Below are positions 1 through 11,304 of a stretch of 64,000 nucleotides of DNA, one piece after another. The stretch comes from Chrysopilus asiliformis (Eukaryota; Arthropoda; Insecta; Diptera; Rhagionidae): the NCBI GenBank assembly GCA_964034945.1, contig OZ035961.1:30902184-30966183 (forward strand). The letters run 5' to 3'. Each line of letters begins with the position of its first letter. The first letter of the stretch is position 1. Below the pieces are notes generated by a model. It was not told the DNA's origin and made no database searches. It saw only the letters and a program-made list of their open reading frames with translations. The position numbers and the translations under genes were made by a program.

Positions 1-1110
1 TATCATCAACGTGAATAATTTCTCGATTAATTCTAACATCTTTATTGGACATATCTGAATTTCATTTACCAATAGACCAGATGAGTTTATATGATTTACT
101 TGCATGCAGGTTTCCTCAAAGCAACATTTCACACTTATGATTTACATTTAACTAAGAAAATCAATCTATGAATCATTTTATCTGTTATATAAAGCACAGA
201 ATTTTATATCGTCAAAATTATTTTTCCAATAAATCAGAAAAAAGTAGTAAATAAATGAACTATCGCCATCGAGTGAAATTTCAAAATTTCCTAGCGGTGT
301 GTGACGACTGAATGGCTAAATTAAAAATGTGGCGAGCCCCATGAAAACTTTGCATATATGAATCCAAAATTTGGTTTTTATGCTTTCATTATGTTTATTG
401 TGATACTATTATTAGAAAGATAGCCAGGGCATAGGTGGACAACAAGCCCACAATAGGAAGAAAACAAATCTTTAATTTGAATCTTTTTAAATTTGTGTTC
501 ATTGCCCTTTCGAACACAACGGCTTTTTATGCATTGGTCAGGTAACATCAATGTTTAGGTCATTTTTTATATAACATAATTAAAGGGAAGATTATGCGTA
601 ACGTGGCACAGACACTAAAGTTATAAACCTTATCCGAAGGTCAAATTCAATGAATGAATAATCATTTTTTCTTTATTATTATTTAATCAAGAGTGTGAAT
701 GGTTATTTTAGGACGTTAATCTGGAGTTATCAGACGTAACAGGAAAATTAATGCCATTTTTTGGACATTTTATTTTATAAAAGAAAGATGTCTTCGCATG
801 GTTTCCTGATTTCTGAATTTTTTTAAAATTTTCTTTACATATTTTTTAAATGCCGACTTTTATTTTTAGGCGCAGAAAACTTATGTTGTACTGAAATATT
901 ATAATTAAATTAGCTAAAACCCTCTAGAAACATCCTGATAAATCGTAAATCAAAAACACCCCTTAAAATTTCTCTTTCAAAAGTGTTTCACAGTATGGGT
1001 AAATTAATTTAAAGATGTTTGAACTATGCTAACTAACATAAATACTTTCTGCAATCAATTCACCCGGACCTCAGTATTTACGTGTCAATCAAAAATCATA
1101 GCAATGATTC
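1..1110. other. intergenic, no gene seen
   Basis: AT-rich sequence with frequent stops in all frames. I see no motif, repeat or RNA gene I can support. It is the upstream flank of the decayed Tweedle copy. Confidence 0.5.
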
Positions 1111-1115
1111 CACTT

Positions 1116-1715
1116 ATTACGAAAGATTTCTATGCTCATTCGGAGACCAAAAAAAGCCACCTGATGACCCCCTTCAGAGAATTGTCTTTGGTCGACTAAG
1201 AAAACGAACTTCATATAAAGGTTCATAACTCAAGTAATGCGGCCAAGATATTTTCAATTGCTGCAATGAAACCCAAAACGTTGAAAACGTTGATCAGACT
1301 ATTATTTTTTATTAAAATTAGGTAAGCAAATCGATGCATTGAACAAATGCCAAGATCCAGACTGCGCCAAATAATCGCAGCACATCGAATGTGAATTTCA
1401 TAAAACTCGTATATAAGAAGAGGCCACAAACAAAGTTATCCACGTTGAACACCAATTTCATGTTTCTTACAATGCGAGATGTTGTTTGTGAGAAAATTAT
1501 TGACAAACTGTGAATTTTGTGATCAGCTATTGAGCTTTGGGTGGTGCTAGTCAAATCATTGACGAGGGTTTCGCCCCCATGACATCAAAGTGCTGGATGT
1601 CGTTCAACGACTCGAACTTTGGTGATCCTCAGGTGGATATTACTAATTTGAGGTCCCAGCGTGGAATCAATGACTATTTGACGGTTGCGTTAATATTGTG
1701 TGATATGTGAGATGC
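1116..1715 (+). pseudogene. decayed Tweedle (DUF243) cuticle protein gene
   Basis: Fragments of a Tweedle gene appear in the right order but in different frames, so this is read as a pseudogene. ITKDFYAHSE (from 1116) matches the IVTKHFHSFSAPEE block. IVF at 1181-1189 matches RVVFIKAP. SNAAKIFSIA (from 1233) matches QSASAAALSVA. IECEFHK followed by a stop and EEA (1384-1425) matches PEVFFIKYKTPEEA. After an apparent acceptor CAG at 1524-1526, GGASQIIDEGFAPMTS (1540-1587) matches the GGTSQVSDEGLAPVTS start of exon 3 in the intact genes. Stops and at least three frame changes separate the blocks. No Gly-rich segment, signal exon or promoter is visible. The HFYAH-like spelling differs from the other eight genes, so it may come from another Tweedle subgroup. 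The homology was found by eye. The family assignment of the last block is strong; the middle blocks are weaker. Confidence 0.75.
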
Positions 1716-1734
1716 GGGCTTTTGGCGTGTAATT

Positions 1735-2901
1735 GTAATTTCTTGTTAAAAAAATGAATAAAATCTTTTGCTGTAGGAATTTGGTTGATTCAGAAATTAT
1801 TTTATTCGGGAAAAATTGGGAAAACAACTCTATATTTTATAAATTTATCTCCGTTTTCTGCGTACCTCTATAAATCAAGAGCATATAGATATAGAACAAC
1901 ATAAGAAAAGCTACAATTGACAGAAAACAATCATAAAAATTATTAATTAAAATCCATATCCGAACTTCTATAAAAGTTAATTCGAAGTAATATAATGTAA
2001 TTAAAGTTTTGATTGAAAGCTATTTAAATTGAAATTTTCAGGGGTGGAAAAGTTATCGAAAAATCGCTTTTTAGAAATTTGCTCGTTGTATACTTTTTGA
2101 CGCAAGGTTTTCGATAAATGTGCATAAGAATTTCCCCTTCACTCGAGGAGGGAAAGTGCGAGTTAGACCTTAAACTGTTTTTACCTTTTTTACATATGTA
2201 TAAGAAAGGCATTAACATCACTTTAAAATCAAAATCATAACAAGACTCCGCACGTCCCTGTAGCATCATCTAAGTTCGATGAGTCCGCAACATGCAAGTG
2301 TGTGTGTATGTATGTGTGTACACGTCCTACCAGTAAACTTCACCAGATTTTGATGCAGTTTTTATGCGTTTGAAAGCTTTTATCGTCCTATAAAACCTCA
2401 GTAACTTTGGTTTTCAAAATTCCCATATGAGTTTTAACTTTTGGTAAAATTATGTTTTGTGCTCAATTTTAATTTTCTTCCTCAATTAGTTTTCTTATAT
2501 GGGGCTTCGTATATGTTATTTCAATATTATACTGAAATAATAGTTTGCGTGAAAATTTTTACATCGCTAACTCAAGAGTTGTCGTATTCACGAACTAAGA
2601 AATGAACGGACAGTAATTAATGTTTTTGTCCGACAATATGCAATATGCTTGACAAACGTGATATACTGAATGCATATAGTTAATATAAATAGAGTATCAA
2701 AATTTCCCCACATTTGGTTTTTCGTTTTTTTAGACTTTTTTTTAGCAAATTGAACGTGCAATTAACTGGGAACTATTGTATTTATTTATTTATTACTGTG
2801 GGGTGTTATCAAAAATTATGAAGCAGGACTGACTATTTTTGAAAAACTTTATAATTTAAAAAAAAATCTAAAAAAAATACTTGGCATTAGAGTAGTTACA
2901 T
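1735..2901. other. intergenic, GT microsatellite only
   Basis: No gene is seen. A short (GT/TATG) microsatellite lies at about 2297-2322, followed by sequence resembling the flanks of the GTCY-type dispersed repeats elsewhere in the window. Confidence 0.4.
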
Positions 2902-3626
2902 TAGGGCTATTCACTCTTTATCGTAGTTGATCGTAAACTCGTAAACTCGTAAAATTGTAAATAAAATCGTAATTTTTTGACAGTTCTCCATATACATTTT
3001 TTTACGACGAAAACTACAATCTACCACACCCGAAGGTATGGTAAAATAGTAGTTTTTGTCGTAATTCTAATAAAGTGAGGTTAAGACATGTTTTGTGACA
3101 TTTCAACTTGGTGCCAACTCTAAAATGGACATTGGAAAAGCAAGTAAATTAAAGTATTTATATGATTTAGTATATATTAAAGCTCGATCCAGACTACACG
3201 ATGTACGGGGTACGAGGTTGGCACGTACCCCGAACATCGAGTGTTTGGATGGGAAATTTGCACATTGTTTCACCTAGTGAGTAAAATCAGAAGCTGTTTG
3301 ATTATCCTCGTACGTGGTAACCGCGTACACGAATGAGCAAAACCCTGTGCAGTGTGGATGCAGTTCCATGTACGAGGAAACCAAAAACCTCGTATCTCGT
3401 ACCCCGTACATCGTGTAGTCTGGATCGAGCTTAAGAGTTAAAAAATGCTTTAAACAATTTAGGTAAAGAAAATAAATAAAAGAGTCAAAAATTTACGACA
3501 AAACCCACAACCTCTAGTAAAGCGCTGCTCACGCTTCGTTGTACTTTTCCATCGTAGATGTACAGTACAATCTACGATTTTACTATCTACGATTTTACTA
3601 TCTACGATCAAGAGTGAATTGCCCTA
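2902..3626. mobile_element. MITE with 25-bp TIRs, interrupted by a second MITE
   Basis: The left end TAGGGCTATTCACTCTTTAT at 2902 is mirrored at the right end, whose reverse complement begins TAGGGCAATTCACTCTTGAT and which ends at 3626. Both termini continue into ATCGTAG-containing sequence, and the internal sequence has repeated CTACGAT and CGTAAA words. There is no coding capacity. The piggyBac-type MITE at 3181-3430 lies inside it, so this element is the older one. Confidence 0.75.
3181..3430. mobile_element. piggyBac-type MITE with TTAA target duplication
   Basis: A 250-bp element with about 35-bp terminal inverted repeats. Left begins AGCTCGATCCAGACTACACG; the right-end reverse complement begins GCTCGATCCAGACTACACG. 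Both continue into GATGTACGGGGTACGAG. It is flanked on both sides by TTAA (3177-3180 and 3431-3434), the target-site duplication typical of the piggyBac superfamily. No transposase is encoded, so it must be non-autonomous. Confidence 0.85.
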
Positions 3627-5352
3627 TTATTTTCTTTAAAACACGAAGTGAAGGTAGTATAAAATTATCTTTAATATTTCAACATAACTCTATAACTTAC
3701 TTATGTATATATAATTAGTTGAAGGAATGAATTTACATATGATCCATTCGTTCAAAAATTGTCACACTTTACATTTTGTGATAAGACAACTTTATGCACT
3801 GCCAGTCTTAACAAGACTGATCGGTTCAATATGGCTATCGACAGTTTGAACGCAATATAAATTTTCCCTTTTACAGAATTTACTTTCAATAAAAATTTGG
3901 AGGTCTTTTTTTGAAGAAACGAATTAAATCCAAAGAAGATTCATCATAGCTGTTCAAGGTTAATACTCCCATTTAACATATATCTTCGTTTGATTTATGA
4001 TAAGAAACCATGATTCTATTTAAGTTACAAATTTGGAGGTGTGACACCACACCAAATAATTCAGATACAAATGCTATTAATGTGTTTTATATTTAACGAT
4101 TTCGAAATCAAATTAATTGGCAGGTGCTCCGGAAAGAAAATTTTGGTAGAAAAAAATTCATAGAAACAATTAAATTACAAGATTAGAAAATGTACGTTAA
4201 CTGACCATGGATAATTTGTCAATCATTAATTACGAAAGAAAAACTGTTCCTTTTCTCACCTTGCTGACAAATCCATTCACTGATGATTTGATCAACATCA
4301 TATTAGACTACTTCATCAAGGTGTGGTTGTTATTTCATCGATCGAAAGATTTTATGTGAGATTATGCATATTACGTTGAGATTTTCTTTTCTGTTTGCTG
4401 ACTTATGAGAGCAAAATTTTACTCAGTTTTTGTCAAATGTTTCCAGTAGCCTTGACTTCGTTCGCACATTAATTTCCAAATCAGTTTTGTTTCATTAGTG
4501 ACATTTTTTCAGTATTATGCCGGAAATATTTCCGTATCATAAAATTGTTGTTTCCTAAAACCCCAAAGAAAGAAAATTCTTGCATATTTTTTTCCTATTT
4601 GAATGATTTGGAAAATTACCGCTAATTAAATGAATTTTAGGGAAATTCCTTGTCTGATCTCGTAATTGAAAATATAATCATTAGCGGTGTTTTCGCCCGC
4701 ATCTTCTCCATACCATACATAATCCAGGGCAGCGAAACCCAGAAATGATCCATGTTTCTGTGCGTTGTACTCAATATTTTAAATTAATTTACAACCCTAC
4801 ATAAATATGTTAAACCCTACAAAACAGTTTTTTTCAGTTATTCGCCATATATTTTTTTCGGGATATTCTCATTATGATACCCTATATCGGTACATAGGGG
4901 ACATGGACCCCTAGGGGTACATCGACTGGTTCCAGGGGTACGCGAAATCTGAAAAAGAAAATGGCTGGAACAAAATTTTGAAAAAAAGTGGCGAGGTGTT
5001 GTAAAAATACAATCTTGAATTTCTATTAATATTTTTTTCGAGCACAGAAAATATTCTTTGACCTATAATCCACCATTGAGACCATATATTGGTCTGATGA
5101 TAGTTGGACATTGAATTCTCGGAACAGAATCTTGATGCCTATCAAAGATTTATCTAATTTTATATTACGTCAATAAACATTTAATTCCATTGTATCCAAT
5201 AGTTCCGGTACATGAATTGAAATGATCAGGAAACAAACAAAAATATTAAACGCTACCTGTAATTGAAATCTGAAAGTATTTTGGTATTTGGTTTTGTACT
5301 TATGTTAACTCAAGTTCTTTGGAGAATCATAAAAACATTACATTTTTCATAC
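3627..5352. other. intergenic, no gene seen
   Basis: AT-rich with no convincing ORF, RNA gene or clear repeat. A small palindromic stretch around 4895-4920 (CCCCTAGGGG) was noted but is too short to interpret. Confidence 0.4.
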
Positions 5353-5492
5353 AATTGAAGCGTTAAGTGCATAAAGGTGTTAAGCACAATTCAGTGTTAA
5401 GGAACTTTAACTTTTATGCCATTACATTTAACACATAATTCGATTTTCGAAAAAATGTTACTTAACACCTTTATCCACTTAACGCTTCAATT
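5353..5492. mobile_element. 140-bp foldback MITE
   Basis: AATTGAAGCGTTAAGTG at 5353 is exactly mirrored by CACTTAACGCTTCAATT ending at 5492. The arms continue imperfectly through the AAAGGTGTTAAG and CTTAACACCTTT segments. Non-coding. Confidence 0.75.
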
Positions 5493-5774
5493 ATAATAAT
5501 ATATGAAGATCTGGCGGGAAAAACGATCAAAGTCATTTTAGTTCTGATGTTATTTGAGCTATTTATTATAGTTATATGTATGTTGATTATAGAATTTTAT
5601 TTGAGTTTTTATTAAAGTTATCGCTTCGGATTAGAAAAATGTTGGCCTGCGGCGCAAATCGTTCCTTTTTAATATCTTACAAATTTATTATTGTGAGTAC
5701 ATATTTAGCCAACATGTTGAATACAATGATAAAACGAGGTACGCCAACGAGAAAGGTTGGGAAACACTGCGCGA

Positions 5775-6170
5775 AACCATAAATAGGGTATAATAGATTT
5801 GCTCTATAATTTGTAAAGCATATAGACTTTCGATCAAAAAAATAAATTTCACCAGTGTGTTTAGAATGATGAATCGACTTTAGTATTGCAGATCCACTTG
5901 TGTGTTTGTCTATTTGTCGGTCTGCCTGTGGACAAGTTGACAAGGAATTAGGCTAAAGACTAGAAATCAAGCACAGCCATTTTGTTTGCCATAAAATGGG
6001 AGGTCGATTTCGTTAACGGACAAAATCGGACCACTCTTTGCGCCATACAGTTGGAATAGACTTTCGATTTTCTCGAAAACGTGTTATCGAAAAAAGACAA
6101 CATCGCTCATAATGGAATTTTACATAAATGCTTCATACATGAAAATTCAATCGCAGCAGTTTAAAAAAAA
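5775..6170 (+). repeat. GTCY-core dispersed repeat copy
   Basis: Contains GGGTATAAT, then CACCAGTGTGTTTAGAATGA (also present in the copies at 37.3, 47.4 and 48.1 kb), then a degenerate GTCTRTYTGTCGGTCTGCCTG core, then TCTCGAAAACG and CATACATGAAAATTCAATCG. This order matches the better-preserved copies, and the layout resembles dipteran DINE-1/mini-me elements. Confidence 0.6.
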
Positions 6171-6496
6171 ATAAATCGGGATGATGTGATAAACGTTTCG
6201 CCCCTGGCCGGTTCGCGGTGTTCCACTCTCCTCCCTCGTTCACATCCTTCGTGGTCAGGTCAGTGATGGCGTCACTCTGATGAGATCTAGCCATTGATAA
6301 TCAGGATCGAAACTTGATGTTTTCTTTCAAAAAATCTTTTCCGATTCCTCATTGTTTTCATTTGAATTTAATTTCGTTGTATTATACAATTGTGGCCATG
6401 AGAAATCTGGCACTTGAATAGAAATGACTTCGATAGAAGTAAAAAAAAATCCAAAAGTGACCTATACCCCGGAAATTATCAAAATAAAAGAAAATT

Positions 6497-6616
6497 AAAA
6501 TCCTAGAGGTCGAGAAATTTTATTTCAATCTCTTGGCCTCTAGGATTTTAACTACGGAGCTGAGAAAAGTTTTTTAACTACGGAGCTGAAAAAAAACTAC
6601 GGAGCTGAAAAAAGTT
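6497..6616. repeat. small hairpin plus 3-copy tandem repeat
   Basis: A hairpin pairs AAAATCCTAGAGGTC (from 6497) with a matching arm ending at about 6549. It is followed by three copies of the word AACTACGGAGCTGA separated by A-rich spacers up to 6616. Function unknown. Confidence 0.6.
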
Positions 6617-6724
6617 GAATGATTAACGAAATAATTTCCGGCTTACCGTAATGAAATAAAAAAGTTCAAATTGTATTTAATTTGTCAGCATTTTCAAAAT
6701 CTATTGTCAAATTTTTCCCGATAT

Positions 6725-6819
6725 TTCTCAGTAGAGATAGATAAATCAAACTCGCGGGCGGAGGCCGCGTATCATGTGGATGGGGGGAACCGCGAAGCGG
6801 TTCGGAGCGCAGCCCCTAG
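6725..6819 (+). mobile_element. GC-rich Helitron-like 3' terminus
   Basis: A GC-rich patch in AT-rich surroundings ends in a hairpin (GAACCGC-GAA-GCGGTTC, about 6787-6803), 12 bases of spacer, then CTAG at 6816-6819 followed by T. A short hairpin 10-12 nt before a terminal CTRR followed by host T is the signature of Helitron 3' ends. No helicase ORF or 5' TC end was identified. Confidence 0.5.
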
Positions 6820-6862
6820 TATTATATAAAAGAAAATTCTAAGACCGCATCCTTATAAGATT

Positions 6863-7258
6863 GAGTGACCATACGGCCCGGATTCGCCGGGATAATCCCA
6901 GATTTAGGCACGTTGTCCTTGCATTCCGAAATCAGTATTTTTATCCCGAATTTCAATTTAGTCTTTAAACCGAGAATTTTCACCTTCGGCGCAGTTGCAA
7001 CTTGTCTTTAATTATAAAGTGTTTGATCATAACGTATATTTTTCTCTAAAAAATGTTGCATGCGGTGCATCTTTTGCTTCATTCATAAAAAAACAACAAA
7101 AAGTGACAGAAAAATTCACTTTTTTGGAAAAGAGTTAGAAGGTATAAGATAGTTTTTTCCGCTTTGACTTGTTTCGTATTAAAAATTTCCCGATCATTAC
7201 CCCACCCCTCTCACTAGTCATCTGTCCCGGATTCGTACAAAAAAATATGGTCACCCTA
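6863..7258. mobile_element. non-autonomous TIR element (GGTGACCATA ends)
   Basis: The left end reads GAGTGACCATACGGCCCGGA and the right end CCCGGATTC...TATGGTCACCCTAA, giving inverted termini of the AGGGTGACCATA type common in hAT-like non-autonomous elements. Related fragments occur at 33957-34100 and 54230-54384. No ORF. Confidence 0.6.
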
Positions 7259-8811
7259 ATTAGGTAATGAAAATTTCAACCTTCAATATATTTAATTTTT
7301 TTTAAAATTGCTTTACTCTAAATTTAGGACATGGTCAAAGTAATAAAAAATCAGACTATAATTTAACTTTTTAGGGTTTTATAGCATATGTCCTATTACA
7401 CAAGTATTTAATTGGCCCACATAAGGGACCACTAGTAAAAGGCATTGTAAAAATTTCTCAAGACTTCTGTTTTTATCAAAATTTAATGAGATTTTTGAAG
7501 ATAACATCAAGCAATAAAAATTAGATACTAGAAACCGCTTATTATAGATCTTCAGCACTTAAGTAATCACATTGATTTGGGTTTTTATAGAGAAACTTAA
7601 TTGGAATATTACATGGTATACTGAAGTTAAAAGTATAAAATAATCGCTGCTGTTCCGTTGTTATTTCATTAAAAGATTCGTTTAAAGTACTAAATGATGG
7701 GATTTTATTCACTTTAAAATTTTACAACTTTTTTTATGTTGCATGAATGCAAATGATTTGATCAAATAGAGAATTGACAATCATAAAAATCCTATGATGA
7801 CTTTAATCACACATTTGAAAATTATAATTTGAAAAACGCATCATTAAATAAATCAAAAACTTGTATCAAAAGATTGTTTTAATTTTAATATATTCATATA
7901 AAAATCCCATTATAAGAATTTATGTTTTACTGTTTGTTGGCTGAAAACACAAAACTATGTAGCAAATATATTGCAAGTAATCAATTATGAGTTAATAAAT
8001 TTTGAAGAATTGTTTTAAGTCATGTATCTAACGTAGAAAAATCAAGCATGCAAATTGGCAAAACGAAGCCGCACCCATCGCCAAAATGATTTTAAGGCGT
8101 TTTTTGGACTTTATTTCAAGAAAGGTCGTCTTCAACAGCTAAGATGGCAAAGTGTTATGATATGTTAATGCGATGGTCACTAGAAGGTTTTCATACATAA
8201 AAAACTGTCATAAGTCGAATATTGCTGAGAGGAAAATGTCAAACGAAGATCACAACAAACGTGCACCAGAGCACTAACATTCATATATCATGTCCGACAA
8301 GATGTTTTTGACTTTCTTCTGTGATTGTAGAAAATTATTATTAGGGTTTTTGATCTAGTAATTGACCAGTTAAAAATTATTGTGCTGGTTGTCGTTAATG
8401 GATTTATGCTTAAGAAAAAACTTTAACCCGTTCGGAGTTGTTCACACTTTTCTGGACATCGGAAAACCATACAATATAACAATTAGTATCGAAATAAAAA
8501 TTTCAAAAGTTTTGATATTTTTATAATGAAAAGATAATAAAAGCTACAAGTTTTGATAAAAAAAAATCAGATTAAGAAACCGAGTTCTAACAAAATTGTT
8601 TTTATCAAGTTGATAAATGTTTTATTAGATAACAGCTCGCCTAACTTAACAAAATCGTTTTGTCAATTTTGTATTTTTTTTAACATATTGAAAGTTCGGT
8701 GTTATCAAATGAATTATGAAATTGATAAACAATTTATAAGATAGCAAAAATAGAGGCTAAAATTTTGTTGTATTTGAAAATCTAATTAAAAGCTTTTACA
8801 CTATTAAGGTA
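7259..8811. other. intergenic, no gene seen
   Basis: Very AT-rich. Short ORFs have low-complexity Lys/Asn/Ile composition and look like chance. Confidence 0.4.
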
Positions 8812-9188
8812 AGGGAGAACTCCAATTGAGCAGAGGCAGCAGCAGATGCAGAAGCAGTAGCAGTAGCAGAAGCAGAAGCAGAATCTGCTTTCTGTCCCAC
8901 AATGAAATTTGAATTCTGATATTTTGTTGTTTTTTAAGTATTCAATTAATTTCTCCTCCATTTCAAGTATTACAAATATTTACTTCCGTCCATATATGCA
9001 ACAAATGTCAACAACGATTTGTGAGGTTAAATTGAAAGCAGAAATTTAGAGATTAGAGCTAAAATTTGTTTCTGCTTCTGCCGCTGCCTCTGCTGCTGCT
9101 TTATTGGAGCTCAACACATAAGACGCTATGTGTTCTAAGGTTCTGCTTCTGCCTCTGCTGCTGCCTCTGCCCAATTGGAGTTCTCGCT
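8812..9188. mobile_element. MITE with CAG-rich terminal inverted repeats
   Basis: Starts AGGGAGAACTCCAATTGAGC and ends with the mirrored sequence; its reverse complement starts AGCGAGAACTCCAATTGGGC. Both termini continue into purine-rich GCAGAGGCAGCAGCAG runs. The interior carries CTTCCGTCCATATATGCAA and GTGAGGTTAAATTGAAA, shared with the two copies at 15138-15885. Non-coding. Confidence 0.8.
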
Positions 9189-9530
9189 TTATTTCCTGAA
9201 ACGGAATTGCTTCGCTCGTTCAGCTAACTTCACACTCGTGAAATCGTTGACTTTCGCTCCTTGTCCTTGTTGCGTAGTATTGCTTAGTTTTTTTTAAATT
9301 TTTTATACCGATTTTTCCGATTTTTTCACAAAATTTCCTTTTTTCGAAAAATTCGATCCAAAAATAATAACAAACTAAAATTTTAACACAATTTAAATTT
9401 CAATCCACTCTAAAATTTCAAAAGTTCTCAGAGTACTAGACGATTGCGCTCTAATGCAATGTTTTAAACATGACATGAATAATTTCCTACTGATTTTTCT
9501 TATTAAATAAATAATAATTTGTACTCTAAG

Positions 9531-9654
9531 GCCCGTTTGCGCGTATTATTCTCAAAAAATTAAGTTGTGGTTAGCCTACTTAAACCGTAGAAATTCTTCG
9601 ACTTAATTTTTTTAAGTTGTGCATAAGTTGCTAAGTTTTGTTGGTGCAAACGGC
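9531..9654. mobile_element. 124-bp MITE
   Basis: The ends GCCCGTTTGC and GCAAACGGC are inverted. The interior has TTAAGTTGTGGTTAGCCTAC and AAGTTGCTAAGTTTTGTTGG. A second, compound copy of the family is at 56657-56964. Confidence 0.7.
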
Positions 9655-10350
9655 ACTAAGATATCTTTAAGATAAATTCGTAATTAACAGACAAATATTG
9701 TATTGATTGCCTAGGTCTTTACCCTATGCAAAGATTATAAACAATATACATGCAAGTAAGATTGAAGGTTAGATATTTCTCCTAAATACAGTATCAGACT
9801 GCACAGCTGGACAACGAAAATGAGTTATAGTTTTTAGCCTAAATGTGTAAATGGTTCATTATTTGGTTGTTCAGCTTCTGTCGAATGAGCATTTTCGTAT
9901 CTTCATTGCGTAAAATTCACCATTTTGGTACCTATTTTCATACATCTGAACATGTTATCACTCAATGTCAATTTATGATCATACAAAGTAGCCATACTGA
10001 CCTAGCTTCAGTAAACCAGTCAACAAACCCAACCTTTTCCGATGTAACAATTTTATAGTTTTGGTGCTAATATTCTTGATGAAATGACTTACTCATCCAA
10101 TCAAGTGATTTGCATGTGTTTAAATTATTTGACCATGCTTCGACTTCAGGTGACTTGAATCGAATGAAATTTTGACTATGTGTACCAATTATTTCGAAAT
10201 GATATGAACTGCTTGCACTTTTTTGGGGATAAACGTAAACTTGGGCAACTAATAACAACTATCACGAGCCAATGTGACTTTTGCTACTTTTAAACTATTA
10301 ATGGTAATGTTGATTAAATGGCCTACGCCTTTAAACACGTATTTTGATTT
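9655..10350. other. intergenic, upstream flank of first intact Tweedle gene
   Basis: No gene seen. Short ORFs on both strands have no recognisable domain. The proximal part should contain upstream control sequence for the gene starting at 10434, but no motif shared with the other Tweedle promoters was found here. Confidence 0.4.
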
Positions 10351-10354
10351 TTGA

Positions 10355-10387
10355 TATAAAAGCTGCGCCTGAAACTGTCTCATCAGT
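10355..10387 (+). promoter_or_regulatory. core promoter: TATA box and initiator
   Basis: TATAAAAG at 10355-10362 is followed by the insect initiator TCAGT at 10383-10387. The presumed +1 A at 10385 lies 30 bp from the TATA start and about 49 nt before the start codon at 10434. Confidence 0.85.
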
Positions 10388-10433
10388 TCGAATTTACTGT
10401 TCAACAACAATCTAACAAATAAATTAAAGCAAT

Positions 10434-11249
10434 ATGCGCGCATTTCTGGTAAATAGCTAAAAATCACAAAAACTCGATGAAAAAGGATTAAAGAACTAGA
10501 ATATTTTCTTACAGATCTTGTGCTTATCAGCAGTGGCTTTGGCCGCACCTCAAGGATACTCGTACAATCAGCCAATCTCCTCTGTAGGATCTGTAGGATC
10601 GGTTGGGTCGATTGGATCGATTGGATCCTATGGGTCATACTCGACTGGCGGTGGTGTAGCAATTGGCGGTGGATCTTATCAACAGGAGCAACATCACGCT
10701 CCAATTGTGACCAAACATTTCCACAGCTTCTCTGCTCCTGAGGAACAAGAAGACGAAAGCATTCACCGAGTCCTTAGCACAGGACCTTCTCACAAACATT
10801 ACCGCGTTGTCTTTATCAAGGCACCACACCAGAATGCTGCATCCGCCGCTGTATCCGTCGCTCAGGCCGCCAACGAAGAGAAGACCGTCATCTACGTTTT
10901 GAGCAGGAAGACCGATGCCGCCGATATTCAAGCTCAAATTCAAGCTGCTCCATTCCATCCAACGAAACCCGAAGTATTCTTCATCAAATACAAGACTCCC
11001 GAGGAAGCTGTTCATGCCCAACACACCATTCAAAGTACGGATTTTTTTTAGTTTTTTCGACAATGGTTTTTTGTAACTAATTTAATTTTAGCCCAATACG
11101 ACTCCTTGGGAGGCACCAGCCAAGTCACCGACGAAGGACTCGCCCCAGTTCAATCAGTTATTGGCTCGTTGGGAGCCAGCGATCATGGAATTTCAGGATC
11201 AGGAACTCACACTGTTGCCACCAGTGGAGCCTACTTGCCACCAAATTAA
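10434..11249 (+). CDS. Twdl: Tweedle cuticular protein (DUF243), gene 1
   Basis: Three coding exons: 10434-10448 (MRAFL), 10515-11034 and 11092-11249, giving 230 aa. The introns are 66 and 57 nt with GT/AG borders, and the second is phase 1. The short first exon is needed because exon 2 opens with ILCLSAVALAAPQ, which completes the signal peptide (cleavage expected near residue 15). Residues 27-60 are a Gly/Ser/Val/Ile run with repeated GSVGSIGS rather than the FGGG repeats of the other genes. DUF243 spans about 69-178 with IVTKHFHSF, RVVFIKAPHQ, EEKTVIYVLSRK and KPEVFFIKYKT. The C-terminal tail contains GGTSQVTDEG and ends YLPPN. AATAAA lies at 11299-11304. Tweedle proteins are secreted structural proteins of insect cuticle. 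The family call is secure; the specific orthologue is not assigned. Confidence 0.96.
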
Positions 11250-11304
11250 GTTCTCACTCATTGGACCTGTTCTGTTTACCCTTGTTGAGTTTCTGTTTAA
11301 TAAA

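Noticed and set aside
10249..11063. Antisense ORFs opposite gene 1
   Set aside because: Shadow frames of a well-supported spliced gene. No independent evidence.
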